A stretch of DNA of 35,355 nucleotides from a bacterium (lineage in GTDB: Bacteria > Actinomycetota > Thermoleophilia > Solirubrobacterales > Solirubrobacteraceae), in the NCBI GenBank assembly GCA_021323635.1, contig JAJPKQ010000020.1, forward strand, positions 1-35,355. Direction: 5' to 3'. A model generated the notes under the pieces. It was not told the DNA's origin. It saw only the letters and a list, made by a program, of their open reading frames with translations, and searched no databases. How positions within the stretch are numbered: the stretch's first letter is position 1; the number at the start of each line of letters is the position of its first letter. A program made the position numbers and the translations under genes. Shown piece by piece: positions 23,144-31,019 of this stretch.

Positions 23144-24637
23144 ATGTCGCTGATCGGGCCCCCACCTCTGAGCTCAAACCCGCTTGCGGTGATGCTCGAC
23201 GATGTGCGCAAGGAGCGAGCGGCGACCGTCCCTTATCCGCCTGGCGACCTCTCCTTCAGCCTACGCCGCGCCTCCCAGATCGCCAAGGACCCGCTGCCGG
23301 CGCTGCTCGATGCCTACGAGCGCCACGGCCCCATCTTCACGCTGCGCATCCTCCACTCCCGCATTGTCTTCATGATCGGGGCTGAGGCCAACCACTTCAT
23401 CCTGCTCTCCAACGCCAAGCGCTTCATCTGGCGAGAGGGCCATTTCCGCGAGCTGACCGCGCTGCTCGGCGACGGCCTGCTGACGATCGACGGCGACTTC
23501 CACCGGCGCTCGCGGAGGATCATGCTGCCCGCCTTCCATCGCGAGCAGATCGAGGGCTCGGTTGCGACGATCGTCACAGAGGCAGGCAGGGCGATCGAGC
23601 GCCTTCAGCCGGGCGAGCGCTTCGACTTCTTCGCCTGGACGCGCCGCCTTGCGCTGCGCGTCGCGATGCGGGCGATCTTCGGCCTTGACCCTGACGGTGA
23701 GCTCGCCCGCTCAGTCGACGCCGCAGCGCTCTTTCCACAGGCGCTCTCCTTTTACTCGCACGGGCCGCTGCCGCGCATGCTGCGCGGCCCGGGAAGCCCA
23801 TGGTCGCGTATGCAGCGCGCACGCTCGGAGCTCAACCGGCTGATCTACGGCGAGATCGCCCGCAGACGGGCCTCCGGCGAGCGCGGGCTGGACGTCCTGA
23901 GCCTTTTGCTTGACGCGCGCGACGAGGACGGCGCAGCGTTCAGCGATCGCCAGGTCAGAGACGAGGTCATGACGCTGCTCTTCGCAGGCCACGACACCAC
24001 CACAGCGACGCTTTCCTTCATGTTCTACGAGCTTGCCCGCAACCCCGATCTGCAGGCTCCGCTGCGCGCCGAGCAGGAAGCCGTGCTCGGAGGCGGCGCA
24101 ACGCGACGGCTGCCGGCGGCTGCGGATCTCAACGGCAACGGGCTGCCCCAGCTGGAGATGGTGCTCGAGGAGACGCTGCGCAAGTACCCGCCGGCGTGGA
24201 TCGGACCGCGCCGCTCAGTCGAGCCCTTTGAGTTCGCCGGACACACGGTTCCCGCCCACGCTTACGTCAACTACAGCTCCTGGGTCACGCACCACCTGCC
24301 CGAGCTCTACCCGGAGCCTGAGCGCTTTGACCCGGAGCGCTTCACTGCCGAGCGCAAGGCGGCGCTGCCGCGGGGCGCCTACGTCCCCTTCGGGGGCGGC
24401 TCGCGCACCTGCATCGGCATGCGCTTCGGCCAGGTGGAGATCAGGGCGATCGCGTCGATGCTCCTAGCCCATTGCGCCCTCGAGCTGCCCGAGGGCTTTG
24501 AGCTGCGCATCCGCGAGGCGCCCACGATCGGCCCGCGCGGGCTGCCGATGAGGGTGTGCGACCCGCCGCGAGCGCCCGCGCGGGTGGGCCGCCTGGACGC
24601 CGGCGGGCCCGCCGGCGCTGAGCGCCTTGCCGCCTAG
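23144..24637 (+). CDS. Cytochrome P450
   Basis: The 497 residues show P450 marks in order: the I-helix LLFAGHDTTTATLSF with the oxygen-activating acid-alcohol pair, the K-helix ExxR (EETLRKYPP), the PERFDPERF meander and the heme loop FGGGSRTCIG with C423 as thiolate ligand. The length and pattern (HGPIFTLRI, then LLSNAKRF) resemble CYP102/CYP110-like class rather than short soluble actinobacterial P450s; the substrate is unknown. The start is ATG 23144 with AGGAG upstream; the frame opens at 23105. There is no fused reductase, so it needs the ferredoxin and FprA-type reductase found 1-7 kb downstream. Its stop overlaps the convergent LmeA-like gene in one CTAG. Confidence 0.92.
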   Translation: MSLIGPPPLSSNPLAVMLDDVRKERAATVPYPPGDLSFSLRRASQIAKDPLPALLDAYERHGPIFTLRILHSRIVFMIGAEANHFILLSNAKRFIWREGHFRELTALLGDGLLTIDGDFHRRSRRIMLPAFHREQIEGSVATIVTEAGRAIERLQPGERFDFFAWTRRLALRVAMRAIFGLDPDGELARSVDAAALFPQALSFYSHGPLPRMLRGPGSPWSRMQRARSELNRLIYGEIARRRASGERGLDVLSLLLDARDEDGAAFSDRQVRDEVMTLLFAGHDTTTATLSFMFYELARNPDLQAPLRAEQEAVLGGGATRRLPAAADLNGNGLPQLEMVLEETLRKYPPAWIGPRRSVEPFEFAGHTVPAHAYVNYSSWVTHHLPELYPEPERFDPERFTAERKAALPRGAYVPFGGGSRTCIGMRFGQVEIRAIASMLLAHCALELPEGFELRIREAPTIGPRGLPMRVCDPPRAPARVGRLDAGGPAGAERLAA

Positions 24638-25434
24638 TGCAGCGCGCGTGCGCGCACGCTGATCGACACCGCTCCTTCCGCTTCCCGCGCGCCGAGCGAC
24701 TCGAAGTAGACCCTCGGGTCAGCGAGCAGGGTGATCCTGGCAAGCGATGCAAGCGGGATGCCCACCGGCGTCCCCACGATCCTCCCGCCTTCGGCGCTCA
24801 GCACCAGGCCGCCGGCGATGCGCACGCCCGGAAGCCCCGCTGAGCCGCTTATCTCAGGCTCCCCTTCGAGCACCCCGATGCGTTCGAGCGCTGCGCCCGC
24901 CGGCAGCGTCGCGTGCACATCGCTCGCGCCCAGTCGGCCGTCCGCTTCCAGCTGAGCGCCGCGCTTGGAGAGGGTGACTTCACGGAGCGTCACGGTCCCG
25001 GAGAGGGGCGCTGGAAGCGGCAGCGTGAGAGCCGGCGAACGGATCAGCCCGCTGTCGACGCCTGACGCTTCCTGCTCGAGCGCGATCAGCTGGGCCGGCG
25101 AGGCGCTGAGGGCGCCGGCGCGCACGCTCACGCTTTGAGCTTCGCCGAGCAGCAGCTCCAGCGCTGGGCTCGCCTGCACGCTCACGGCTTCCACGTGGCC
25201 GTAGCGGCCCAGCGCTTCGCGCGCGCGCTGCGCCGCCATCCCCGGCAGCAGCAGCTCTCCGAGGGCTGCGAGCAGGATCAGCAGCGACAGCAGCGCCCCG
25301 CCGACATAGAGCAGACGCCGGCGCCGCCGCCGCGTGGGAGCTCCCGTGCTTCCCAAAGGTGCAGCGGGCGAGGCGACGGGCGCCCTCGCAATCGGCTGCT
25401 CCAGCCCTCCCTCCGGCTCCATGCGCTGCTCCAT
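24634..25434 (-). CDS. LmeA/DUF2993-like membrane-anchored phospholipid-binding protein
   Basis: After 34 disordered residues there is an Arg run (35-40) and one membrane helix (about 41-66, GGALLSLLILLAALGELLLP). Then comes an extracytoplasmic domain of about 200 residues of alternating strands (AREALGRYGHVEAVSVQ, then LELLLGEAQSVSVRAG, ATLPAGAALERIG). This is the LmeA/DUF2993 pattern, related to the BPI-like lipid-binding fold and tied in mycobacteria to lipomannan/mannoside maturation. It sits head-to-tail opposite the P450 with a four-base shared stop. The function here is inferred from family only. Confidence 0.7.
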   Translation of the reverse strand: MEQRMEPEGGLEQPIARAPVASPAAPLGSTGAPTRRRRRRLLYVGGALLSLLILLAALGELLLPGMAAQRAREALGRYGHVEAVSVQASPALELLLGEAQSVSVRAGALSASPAQLIALEQEASGVDSGLIRSPALTLPLPAPLSGTVTLREVTLSKRGAQLEADGRLGASDVHATLPAGAALERIGVLEGEPEISGSAGLPGVRIAGGLVLSAEGGRIVGTPVGIPLASLARITLLADPRVYFESLGAREAEGAVSISVRARALH

Positions 25435-25496
25435 CCTTCAAGCTTTGCACCTCACACGCCACAGCAAGCGCCTGAGGCCCTACGCTTTAGGTGCGT

Positions 25497-25570
25497 GGGC
25501 GCGTAGCTCAGCTGGCCAGAGCACCTCGCTTACACCGAGGGGGTCGCCCGTTCGAGTCGGGCCGCGCCCA
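25497..25570 (+). tRNA. tRNA-Val (anticodon TAC)
   Basis: Acceptor GGGCGCG pairs with CGCGCCC. The D arm has AGCTCAGCTGG. The anticodon stem CCTCG/CGAGG with loop CTTACAC gives anticodon TAC, and the T arm has GTTCGAGTC. The discriminator is A and no CCA is encoded. It lies 61 bases before fprA and reads in the same direction, so readthrough is possible. Confidence 0.95.
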
Positions 25571-25603
25571 TCGCAACAGCCGCGCGCGCCGTTCAAGAAG
25601 AGC

Positions 25604-25642
25604 ACATGACAGACGCAACCAGCCCAACCACATGACAGACGC
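25604..25642 (+). repeat. 26-base tandem duplication of the fprA start region
   Basis: The 13-mer ACATGACAGACGC occurs at 25604-25616 and 25630-25642, and similarity continues for about ten more bases. The first copy gives a nine-codon ORF (MTDATSPTT) out of frame, whose TGA overlaps the true ATG at 25632. It may act as a short upstream coupling ORF. Confidence 0.6.
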
Positions 25643-27089
25643 CGCCAGCCCGATCCGCGTCGCGATCATCGGCTCCGGCCCCGCCGGCTTCTACGCCGCC
25701 GGGCACCTGCTCGCCGAGGGGCCCCAGACGATCGAGGTGGACATGCTCGAGCGCCTCCCCACCCCCTGGGGGCTGGTGCGCTCGGGCGTCGCCCCCGACC
25801 ACCCCAAGATCAAGTCCGTCACGCGCATCTACGAGCGCACGGCCGAACATGACCGCTTTCGCTTCTTCGGCAACATCGAGGTCGGGGTCGATGTCAGCCG
25901 GGCGGAGCTTGCCCGCCACTACCACGCGCTCGTCTATGCGACGGGCTCGCTTGCCGACAGGCCCCTGGGCATCCCCGGCGAAGAGCTGCCCGGCTCGCTG
26001 CCGGCGACTGAGCTTGTCGCCTGGTACAACGCCCACCCCGACCATCACGCGCTCGCGCCCGACCTCTCCTGCAAGCGCGCGATCGTGATCGGCAACGGCA
26101 ATGTCGCTCTCGACGTCGCCCGCATGCTCGTGCTGCCGATCTCAGAGCTTGCGCGGACCGACATCGCCGACCATGCGCTTGCCGCGCTGGAGCAGAGCGC
26201 CATCGAGGAGGTGCTCGTCGCGGGTCGCCGCGGACCCGCGCAGGCCGCCTTCACCAACCCTGAGCTGCGCGAGCTTGCCGAGATCGAGGGCGTCGAGGTC
26301 GAGGTCGACGGCCAGGAGCTCGAGGACGCCCTGGCGGTCGAGGATCCCCATGCGGACCCCACTGCGAAGCGCAACGTCGAGACCCTGCGCGAGTACGCGC
26401 AGGCGACCGCGGCACGCAGGCGCAAGCGCGCTGCGGGCGATGAGGGCGCTGCAGCGCCCCGCCGCATCGTCCTGCGCTTCCTGCTCTCGCCGCTTGCGAT
26501 CGAGGGCGGCGAGCGGGGCGTGCAGGCGGTGACGTTCGTGCGCAACAGGCTGGAGGCCGACGCGGCGGGCAGGCTGCGGGCGGTCGGCACCGGACAGCGC
26601 GAGCGCATCGAGGCGGGGCTGGTCGCGCGCGCGGTCGGCTATCGCGGCAGCCCGCTGCCGGACGTGCCATTCGATGCCGAGCGCTACGTGATCCCCAATG
26701 AGCGCGGGCGCGTGATCGATCCGGCGGGCGGCGGCACTCGCCGCGGCGAGTACGTTGTCGGCTGGATCAAGCGCGGGCCGACCGGGGTGATCGGGACAAA
26801 CAAGAAAGACGCGCACGAGACGGTCTCCGCGATCCTCGAGGATCTGCGAGCCGATCGTCTCCCCGGCCCCGAGCAGCCCTCTCCCGATCAGGCGCTCGCG
26901 CTGCTGCGCGCCCGCCAGCCCAACCTCGTCACCTACGCCGGCTGGCGTGCGATCGATCACCATGAGCGTGCGCGTGGCGCAGCGCAGGGGCGCCCGCGCA
27001 CCAAGCTCGCCCGCATCGAGGAGCTGCTCGAGGTTGCCGCCAAGGCGGGCTCCGAGGAGGAGATCAGCGCGGCGCTGCAGCGTGCCTGA
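25632..27089 (+). CDS. fprA: NADPH:ferredoxin oxidoreductase, FprA (adrenodoxin reductase) type
   Basis: The 485-residue product starts with the FAD-binding loop IIGSGPAGFYAAGHLL. It continues with LPTPWGLVRSGVAPDHPKIK, the FprA/adrenodoxin reductase signature, and the NADPH fold VIGNGNVALDVARML. Further marks are GRRGPAQAAFTNPELREL and, at the C terminus, WIKRGPTGVIGTNKKDA, also invariant in the family. It moves electrons from NADPH to ferredoxin for P450s. Length matches FprA (about 456) with a short C-terminal excess. Start ATG 25632 is the first in-frame ATG with sense N terminus; the same frame runs through the tRNA upstream. It lies between the P450 gene and the IS-split ferredoxin gene. 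Confidence 0.93.
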   Translation: MTDAASPIRVAIIGSGPAGFYAAGHLLAEGPQTIEVDMLERLPTPWGLVRSGVAPDHPKIKSVTRIYERTAEHDRFRFFGNIEVGVDVSRAELARHYHALVYATGSLADRPLGIPGEELPGSLPATELVAWYNAHPDHHALAPDLSCKRAIVIGNGNVALDVARMLVLPISELARTDIADHALAALEQSAIEEVLVAGRRGPAQAAFTNPELRELAEIEGVEVEVDGQELEDALAVEDPHADPTAKRNVETLREYAQATAARRRKRAAGDEGAAAPRRIVLRFLLSPLAIEGGERGVQAVTFVRNRLEADAAGRLRAVGTGQRERIEAGLVARAVGYRGSPLPDVPFDAERYVIPNERGRVIDPAGGGTRRGEYVVGWIKRGPTGVIGTNKKDAHETVSAILEDLRADRLPGPEQPSPDQALALLRARQPNLVTYAGWRAIDHHERARGAAQGRPRTKLARIEELLEVAAKAGSEEEISAALQRA

Positions 27090-27128
27090 GGCGCGTCGCG
27101 CTAGCCGAGGCTGTGCGAGACTCCACCC

Positions 27129-27200
27129 GCGCGGCTAGCTCATCGGGTAGAGCACCGGACTTTTAATCCGGCGGGCTGGGTTCGAGTCCCAGGCCGCGCA
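27129..27200 (+). tRNA. tRNA-Lys (anticodon TTT)
   Basis: Acceptor GCGCGGC pairs with GCCGCGC. The D arm has AGCTCATCGGG. The anticodon stem CCGGA/TCCGG with loop CTTTTAA gives anticodon TTT, and the T arm has GTTCGAGTC. The discriminator is A and CCA is not encoded. It starts 39 bases after fprA. Everything beyond its 3' end is mobile or accessory, so this tRNA is the likely entry point of the island. Confidence 0.95.
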
Positions 27201-27254
27201 TGACACCCGTTTGCAGGGCTTCTGGGCGCGAACCAAACTGGGATGATCGCGGTC

Positions 27255-27275
27255 GGGTTCCCAAATGGGGTTCCC
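27255..27275. repeat. Paired GGGTTCCC repeats near tRNA-Lys 3' end
   Basis: GGGTTCCC occurs at 27255-27262 and 27268-27275. The rest of 27201-27470 holds no supportable gene; it also contains GGTCA-CAC-TGACC as a dyad. Such repeats beside a tRNA 3' end resemble integrase arm sites, though no integrase is left. Inference. Confidence 0.35.
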
Positions 27276-27495
27276 CAGGATGCGACGAGATCGCCATAGC
27301 CGCCCGACCGACCGGCGGGCCAGAGGGCGCCGCGGCTGGACAGCGCGGTTGTCGCTCCGCAACTGCGTGGCAAAGACGCAGCAGCCAGTCGAATAGGTAT
27401 GCAGCCTGTCGAGCCCGTTCCAAGGGAGGTGCCCTGACACTGGTCACACTGACCCGTAGTACTCCCGCTCTGAATCACCCCGGCTTCATTGGAGG

Positions 27496-28407
27496 CTATT
27501 TCGTGTGGGAAACCAACTGCCTGTCTGTGTTGCGGGTCAACTGCTCAAACTCCACCGGCGGCCTGTCGCCGCAGGCGCTGTGAAGCCTCTGGTGGTTGTA
27601 CCAATCGACCCATTCCAGCGTTGCAGGCTCGACCTGCTCCATGCTCTTCCACGGACCAAGGCGTTCGATCAGCTCCGTTTTGTATAGGCCAATTGTCTTC
27701 TCGGCCAGGGCGTTGTCGTAAGCATCTCCGATCGATCCAACCGAGTCGTCGATGCCTGCGTCAAGGAGCCGTTGGGTGAAGGCAAATGAGATGTATTGAC
27801 TGCCCGCGTCGTGGTGTTTGATCAGCTCGCCTTCGAGCACCGGCATGCCTTCGTGATCGCGAGCGAAGAGCGCCATGTCCAGCGTGTCGAGCACGAGATC
27901 GGTCTTCATCTGTCGATCTGCCTTCCATCCGACGATCCGCCTTGAGTAGGCGTCGATCGCGAAGGCCACATAACAGACGCCCGCCCAGGTGGGCACATAC
28001 GTGAAGTCGGAGACCCAAATTCGGTTCGGCTCGTGAGCTTTGAAGTTTCGCTTGACGAGGTCCTCCGGGCGCGCTGCGGCCTGCTCGGGGATCGTCGTGC
28101 GACGGCGCTTTCCTCGACGAACGCCTTCAAGACCGGCCTTCTTCATCAGCCGCTCCGTCGTGCAGCGCGCGATGTCGATGCCTTCGCGGCGCAGCTGAAG
28201 CCAGACCTTGCGGGCGCCGTAGAGGCTGCGACTCTTGGCGTGGACCCGCTGGATCTCCCGGGTGAGCATCTCGTCGCGCATGGAACGCGCCGAGGGCTCT
28301 TGCTCACGGGCCTTGGCGGCGTAGTAGGTGGAGAAAGCGATCTGGAGTGTTTTGCAGATCGGCTCGACTCCGTGCTCTTCTCGGTGCGTGTCAATCATCG
28401 CGGTCAT
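27496..28407 (-). CDS. IS3 family transposase OrfB (integrase core)
   Basis: The 303-residue product has the HTH_21 region (REEHGVEPICKTLQIAFSTY) and the rve integrase core. DFTYVPTWAG carries the first Asp, HHDAGSQYISFAF the second Asp, and DNALAEKTIGLYKTE the Glu. The usual HSDRGSQY is HHDAGSQY here, but the catalytic Asp is kept. It ends with the WYNHQRLHSACGDRPPVEFE motif seen in intact IS3 enzymes. It is expressed as an OrfAB fusion by -1 frameshift at the four-base overlap with orfA. It appears intact. Confidence 0.9.
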   Translation of the reverse strand: MTAMIDTHREEHGVEPICKTLQIAFSTYYAAKAREQEPSARSMRDEMLTREIQRVHAKSRSLYGARKVWLQLRREGIDIARCTTERLMKKAGLEGVRRGKRRRTTIPEQAAARPEDLVKRNFKAHEPNRIWVSDFTYVPTWAGVCYVAFAIDAYSRRIVGWKADRQMKTDLVLDTLDMALFARDHEGMPVLEGELIKHHDAGSQYISFAFTQRLLDAGIDDSVGSIGDAYDNALAEKTIGLYKTELIERLGPWKSMEQVEPATLEWVDWYNHQRLHSACGDRPPVEFEQLTRNTDRQLVSHTK

Positions 28408-28739
28408 CTCCTCGGTTGCGGGCCTGCCTCCCGCGCGAAGAAAGCTGAGGCGAGCTTGAGAATCTCGTTGGCCCTGCGGAGCTCCTTGTTCTCGCGTTCA
28501 AGCTCCTTTATGCGAGCTGCCTCCTCGGTGGAGATACCCGGCCGGGAGCCTTCGTCGATCTGGGCCTGGCGGATCCAGCGGCGCAGGGTCTCGTTCTTGA
28601 TCCCGAGCTTCGCCGCTAACGAAGTGATCGCGGCCCATTCGGAGCTGTGGGCCCCGCGGGCCTCTCTGGTGATGCGGATCGCGCGCTCGCGGAGCTCAGG
28701 CGAGTAGCGCTTGCTCCTGTTGCTCTTGGTATCTGGCAT
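28404..28739 (-). CDS. IS3 family transposase OrfA (DNA-binding)
   Basis: The 111-residue product has the HTH_Tnp_1 helix-turn-helix (RYSPELRERAIRITREARGA, then SLAAKLGIKNETLRRWIRQA) and a C-terminal leucine-zipper helix (KELERENKELRRANEILKLA). These are the DNA-binding and multimerisation parts of IS3 OrfA. The stop overlaps the OrfB start (ATGA). No clear A-rich slippery heptamer is seen near the overlap. Confidence 0.88.
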   Translation of the reverse strand: MPDTKSNRSKRYSPELRERAIRITREARGAHSSEWAAITSLAAKLGIKNETLRRWIRQAQIDEGSRPGISTEEAARIKELERENKELRRANEILKLASAFFAREAGPQPRR

Positions 28740-28789
28740 CTGCCCATCCTCTCACTGGGTTGGGCCTCCAAGATTCCCGGGGGGATTCA

Positions 28790-28990
28790 AGGACGATCAA
28801 AGAGCAGCGCTCGGGCATCGAGGCGGCGCTTGCATGGAGCCTCTCGAACGCTCGGGTGGAGCAAGTGAACACCCAGATCAGGCTGATCGCGCGGCGTGCC
28901 TTCGGCTTTCGCTCACCGCAGGCGCTGATTGCCATGGCCATGCTGTCACTCGGCGGTCTGTGCCCACCGCTGCCGGCCGAGGGTGCATGA
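28790..28990 (+). pseudogene. ISL3 family transposase, C-terminal remnant
   Basis: The last 66 residues of an ISL3 (IS204/IS1001/IS1096/IS1165) transposase remain: NARVEQVNTQIRLIARRAFG and FRSPQALIAMAMLSLGG, ending CPPLPAEGA. The N-terminal three quarters are missing because the IS3 element begins exactly at its left edge. The bases after the stop, to about 29011, contain TCAGGAGACCC and are probably the old ISL3 end. It cannot be active. Confidence 0.8.
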
Positions 28991-29014
28991 CCCACACATC
29001 CGTCAGGAGACCCC

Positions 29015-29638
29015 CATTTCGCCCGCCAGAGCCCCGGCTTCTTCGATGATCTGCTGCTGGTCGACTTCACTCCGGTGGAGTGTGCCCGCTCCCGCGAGAC
29101 CGTCAAGCGCGGCGGGGACTCGAGTCTCACCGTCGCGCTGACGGACGCCGCCGACTACGGCTACTGCGCAAGCCACAGCCGCCACTTCTTCGGCTTTCGC
29201 CTGCACGCCCTGTTCGCGGCCGACGGCACCCCGAGGGCTTTGGCGCTGACCCCGCCGAAGGTCGACGAGCGCGAGGTTTGCTTGAAGCTCGTCGCCCGTT
29301 GCGAACGCAGGCCCGGGCAGCTGCTGATCGTGATCGGGGACAAGGGCTTCCGCGGCAAGGGCTTCGAGGCCCAGATGGCCGCGCTCGATGCCAGGATCAT
29401 GCGTCCGCCCCGCAAGGACGAGAGCGGGCGTGGCCCGCAGCTCGCGCCCATCCGCCAGCGGATCGAGTCGATCTTCTGGACCTTCAAGGACATCCTCACG
29501 CTTGAGCGCCACGGCGCCCGCACCCTTCGCAACCTGCGCGTGCGGCTGTGTGCCCGCTTCGCCGCGCGGGCTGCCGCCGTCGCGCTCAACCACCAGCTCG
29601 GCCGCGCCAGCCGTTCGTTGGTCTGCTACACGGCGTAA
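29015..29638 (+). pseudogene. IS982-like transposase, 5'-truncated
   Basis: The frame reads HFARQSPGFFDDLLLVDFTP, then VECARSRETVKR, DAADYGYCASHSRHFFGFRL, LIVIGDKGFRGKGFEAQMAA and RQRIESIFWTFKDILTLERH, ending NHQLGRASRSLVCYTA. These are the catalytic core and C terminus of an IS982-type DDE transposase, with Asp in DFTPVE, Asp in GDKGF and Glu in RIESIFWT. The N-terminal part is absent; the frame begins where the ISL3 end stops. A GTG at 29075 could start translation, but the product would lack the N-terminal domain. Confidence 0.75.
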
Positions 29639-29652
29639 TTCCGTGGCACTAC

Positions 29653-29763
29653 TCATCTAGAGCGCCCGGGCTCGCCCCGGCGCTGGCCCCGGCCCGCTCG
29701 GCCCGCGCGCCTATCGGTGAGCTCCGAGGGGCGCGGCGCGCGATCGACGAGGCGCTCGCATGA
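29653..29763 (+). pseudogene. Possible 3' tail of a gene cut off by the IS982-like element
   Basis: The frame APGLAPALAPARS, then RGARRAIDEALA ends in a TGA that overlaps an ATG at 29760. That ATG opens a 25-codon ORF ending just before the ferredoxin ribosome-binding site. The chained layout suggests the end of a former operon member whose body was lost. Too short to identify. Confidence 0.25.
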
Positions 29764-29846
29764 GCGCGGAGGCGCCGAGGAGCGCGTCGGCAGGCGGGCT
29801 TTCGACGCACGCTGCGATCACCCCATCTCGACCATAGGAGGGATGC

Positions 29847-30053
29847 ATGAGCGATCAGCCAACCATCGATGAGCAGGCGTGTATCGCCCAGGGCGACTGC
29901 GTAGAGACCGCGTCTGCGGTCTTCGCGCTCGAGGATCGCGCCGTGGTCCTGGGAAGCGGGCCCGACGAGCTCCTGCTTGCGGCGGCCAAGGGCTGTCCGG
30001 TGCAGGCGATCACGCTCGTCGACCCGGACACCGGCGAGCAGGTCTATCCCTGA
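29847..30053 (+). CDS. 3Fe-4S-type ferredoxin, P450 redox partner
   Basis: The 68-residue product has C12, C18 and C50 (C-x5-C and a later C-P), with the position for a fourth cluster Cys occupied otherwise, as in actinobacterial [3Fe-4S] ferredoxins that serve P450s. The motifs DEQACIAQGDCVE, VFALEDRAVVL and KGCPVQAI are typical. AGGAGGG lies just before the ATG. It probably passes electrons from FprA to the P450, both in the 6.7 kb upstream of it; the IS cluster now lies between. No P450 is directly adjacent. Confidence 0.9.
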   Translation: MSDQPTIDEQACIAQGDCVETASAVFALEDRAVVLGSGPDELLLAAAKGCPVQAITLVDPDTGEQVYP

Positions 30054-30063
30054 CTCGTGGCCG

Positions 30064-30642
30064 TCACGCTCGATCACCGCTCTGGATCGGTGGTGGCGGG
30101 GGGCCGTGGCGCATCATCCCCGTCTCGCGCTCGACCGCCGCCACGCGGTCCGCGGGCACGCGAGGGCCGTCGGGCGGCGGCTGAAGCCACGGCCACTGCG
30201 CGGGCTCGGCCAGCCCGCGAACCATGTTCTCGATGCCCGCCGGCGTGGAGAGCGCCAGCATCCTCGCCGTGTCGGACTCCACGCGGAAGGTGTGCGGCGT
30301 TCCTCCGGGCGCGAACACCACGGCCCCCGGCCCGCAACGGCGCCCGCGCGTGGCCACCCAGGAGGGAGGATCTGCGGAGTCCTCAGTGAGCTCCAGCTCA
30401 ACGAGCCAGGCAGTCAGCTCGCCTTCGAGGACGTAGAAGGTCTCGTCCTGGGGATGGGAGTGGAGCGGCGGCGCGGCGCCGTGGGGAAGAACTCCCTCCC
30501 ACAGGCCGAGCCGTCCACCGGTTTGCCACCCGTCTAGCTTCATCCGCGCCAGCGTGCCCAGGAACCACAGGTTCTCGCCGCCGCTGACCACGCAAGGCTC
30601 GGCCGTATCGGCGCACGCTGCGATCGACGTCTGTGCGCTCAT
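30064..30642 (-). CDS. Cupin 3 of the coupled cupin operon (quercetinase-like)
   Basis: This 192-residue protein has cupin motif 1 in PPLHSHPQDETFYVLEGELT (about 58-77) with His, His and Glu, and motif 2 in GAVVFAPGGTPHTFRVESDT with the fourth His. An extra C-terminal segment (about 130-192) is typical of quercetin-2,3-dioxygenase-like actinobacterial cupins. It is the last of three cupin genes and starts within an ATGA shared with cupin 2. Its end is 10 bases from the convergent ferredoxin stop. Substrate unknown. Confidence 0.85.
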   Translation of the reverse strand: MSAQTSIAACADTAEPCVVSGGENLWFLGTLARMKLDGWQTGGRLGLWEGVLPHGAAPPLHSHPQDETFYVLEGELTAWLVELELTEDSADPPSWVATRGRRCGPGAVVFAPGGTPHTFRVESDTARMLALSTPAGIENMVRGLAEPAQWPWLQPPPDGPRVPADRVAAVERETGMMRHGPPPPPIQSGDRA

Positions 30643-31019
30643 GGGCGCACCCCGCCGGAGAACTGCTCGGGGCGCTCGTATGCGCCCGCGGGCGCGCAGC
30701 CGATCGCCAACACCCTCGCTCCTTCGGCTCCTGGCCAGAACATGCGCGTGGCCGCGGCGTCGATGCGGAGCATCGAGCCAGGATCGATCGGCACCCGATC
30801 GCCGTCGATCTCGAACTCGCCCGAGCCGCGCAGGAGAACGTAGACCTCCTCCTGGCCGTCGGCGGCATGGTTGTGCTCGGGGTAGTCGCGAAAGCCGGCG
30901 GGGAGGTCGAGCACCTGGAGCCCGAAGGACTCCACCCCCAGCTCAGCAGCGGCGAGCCTGACGGCGCCGTGATGCAACGCGGCCATGTCGCCGATCGCCA
31001 TGATCGTGTAGCGGCTCAT
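30639..31019 (-). CDS. Cupin 2 of the coupled cupin operon
   Basis: The 126-residue product is a single small cupin. It has AGFRDYPEHNHAADGQEEVY (about 41-60) with the His-x-His...Glu set, then VLLRGSGEFEIDGDRVPIDP and SMLRIDAAATRMFWPG. Motif 2 lacks a clear fourth His, so metal binding may differ. It starts in an ATGA overlap with cupin 1 and ends in one with cupin 3. The frame is open upstream, but MSRYTIMAIGDM is the natural start. Confidence 0.8.
   Translation of the reverse strand: MSRYTIMAIGDMAALHHGAVRLAAAELGVESFGLQVLDLPAGFRDYPEHNHAADGQEEVYVLLRGSGEFEIDGDRVPIDPGSMLRIDAAATRMFWPGAEGARVLAIGCAPAGAYERPEQFSGGVRP

Larger units (their letters stand above)
27471..28789 (-). mobile_element. Complete IS3 family insertion sequence (1319 bp)
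   Basis: Both ends can be read. The left end starts TGAATCACCCCGG and the right end, on the other strand, TGAATCCCCCCGG. Over 26 bases the two agree at 20 positions, including a shared inner TTGGAGGC. Inside are orfA and orfB with a four-base overlap in the -1 frame, the usual IS3 design. No target-site duplication is visible: the bases outside are CTC on the left and AGG on the right, which suggests that one flank was deleted or rearranged after insertion. On the right the element abuts a broken ISL3 transposase. Confidence 0.85.
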
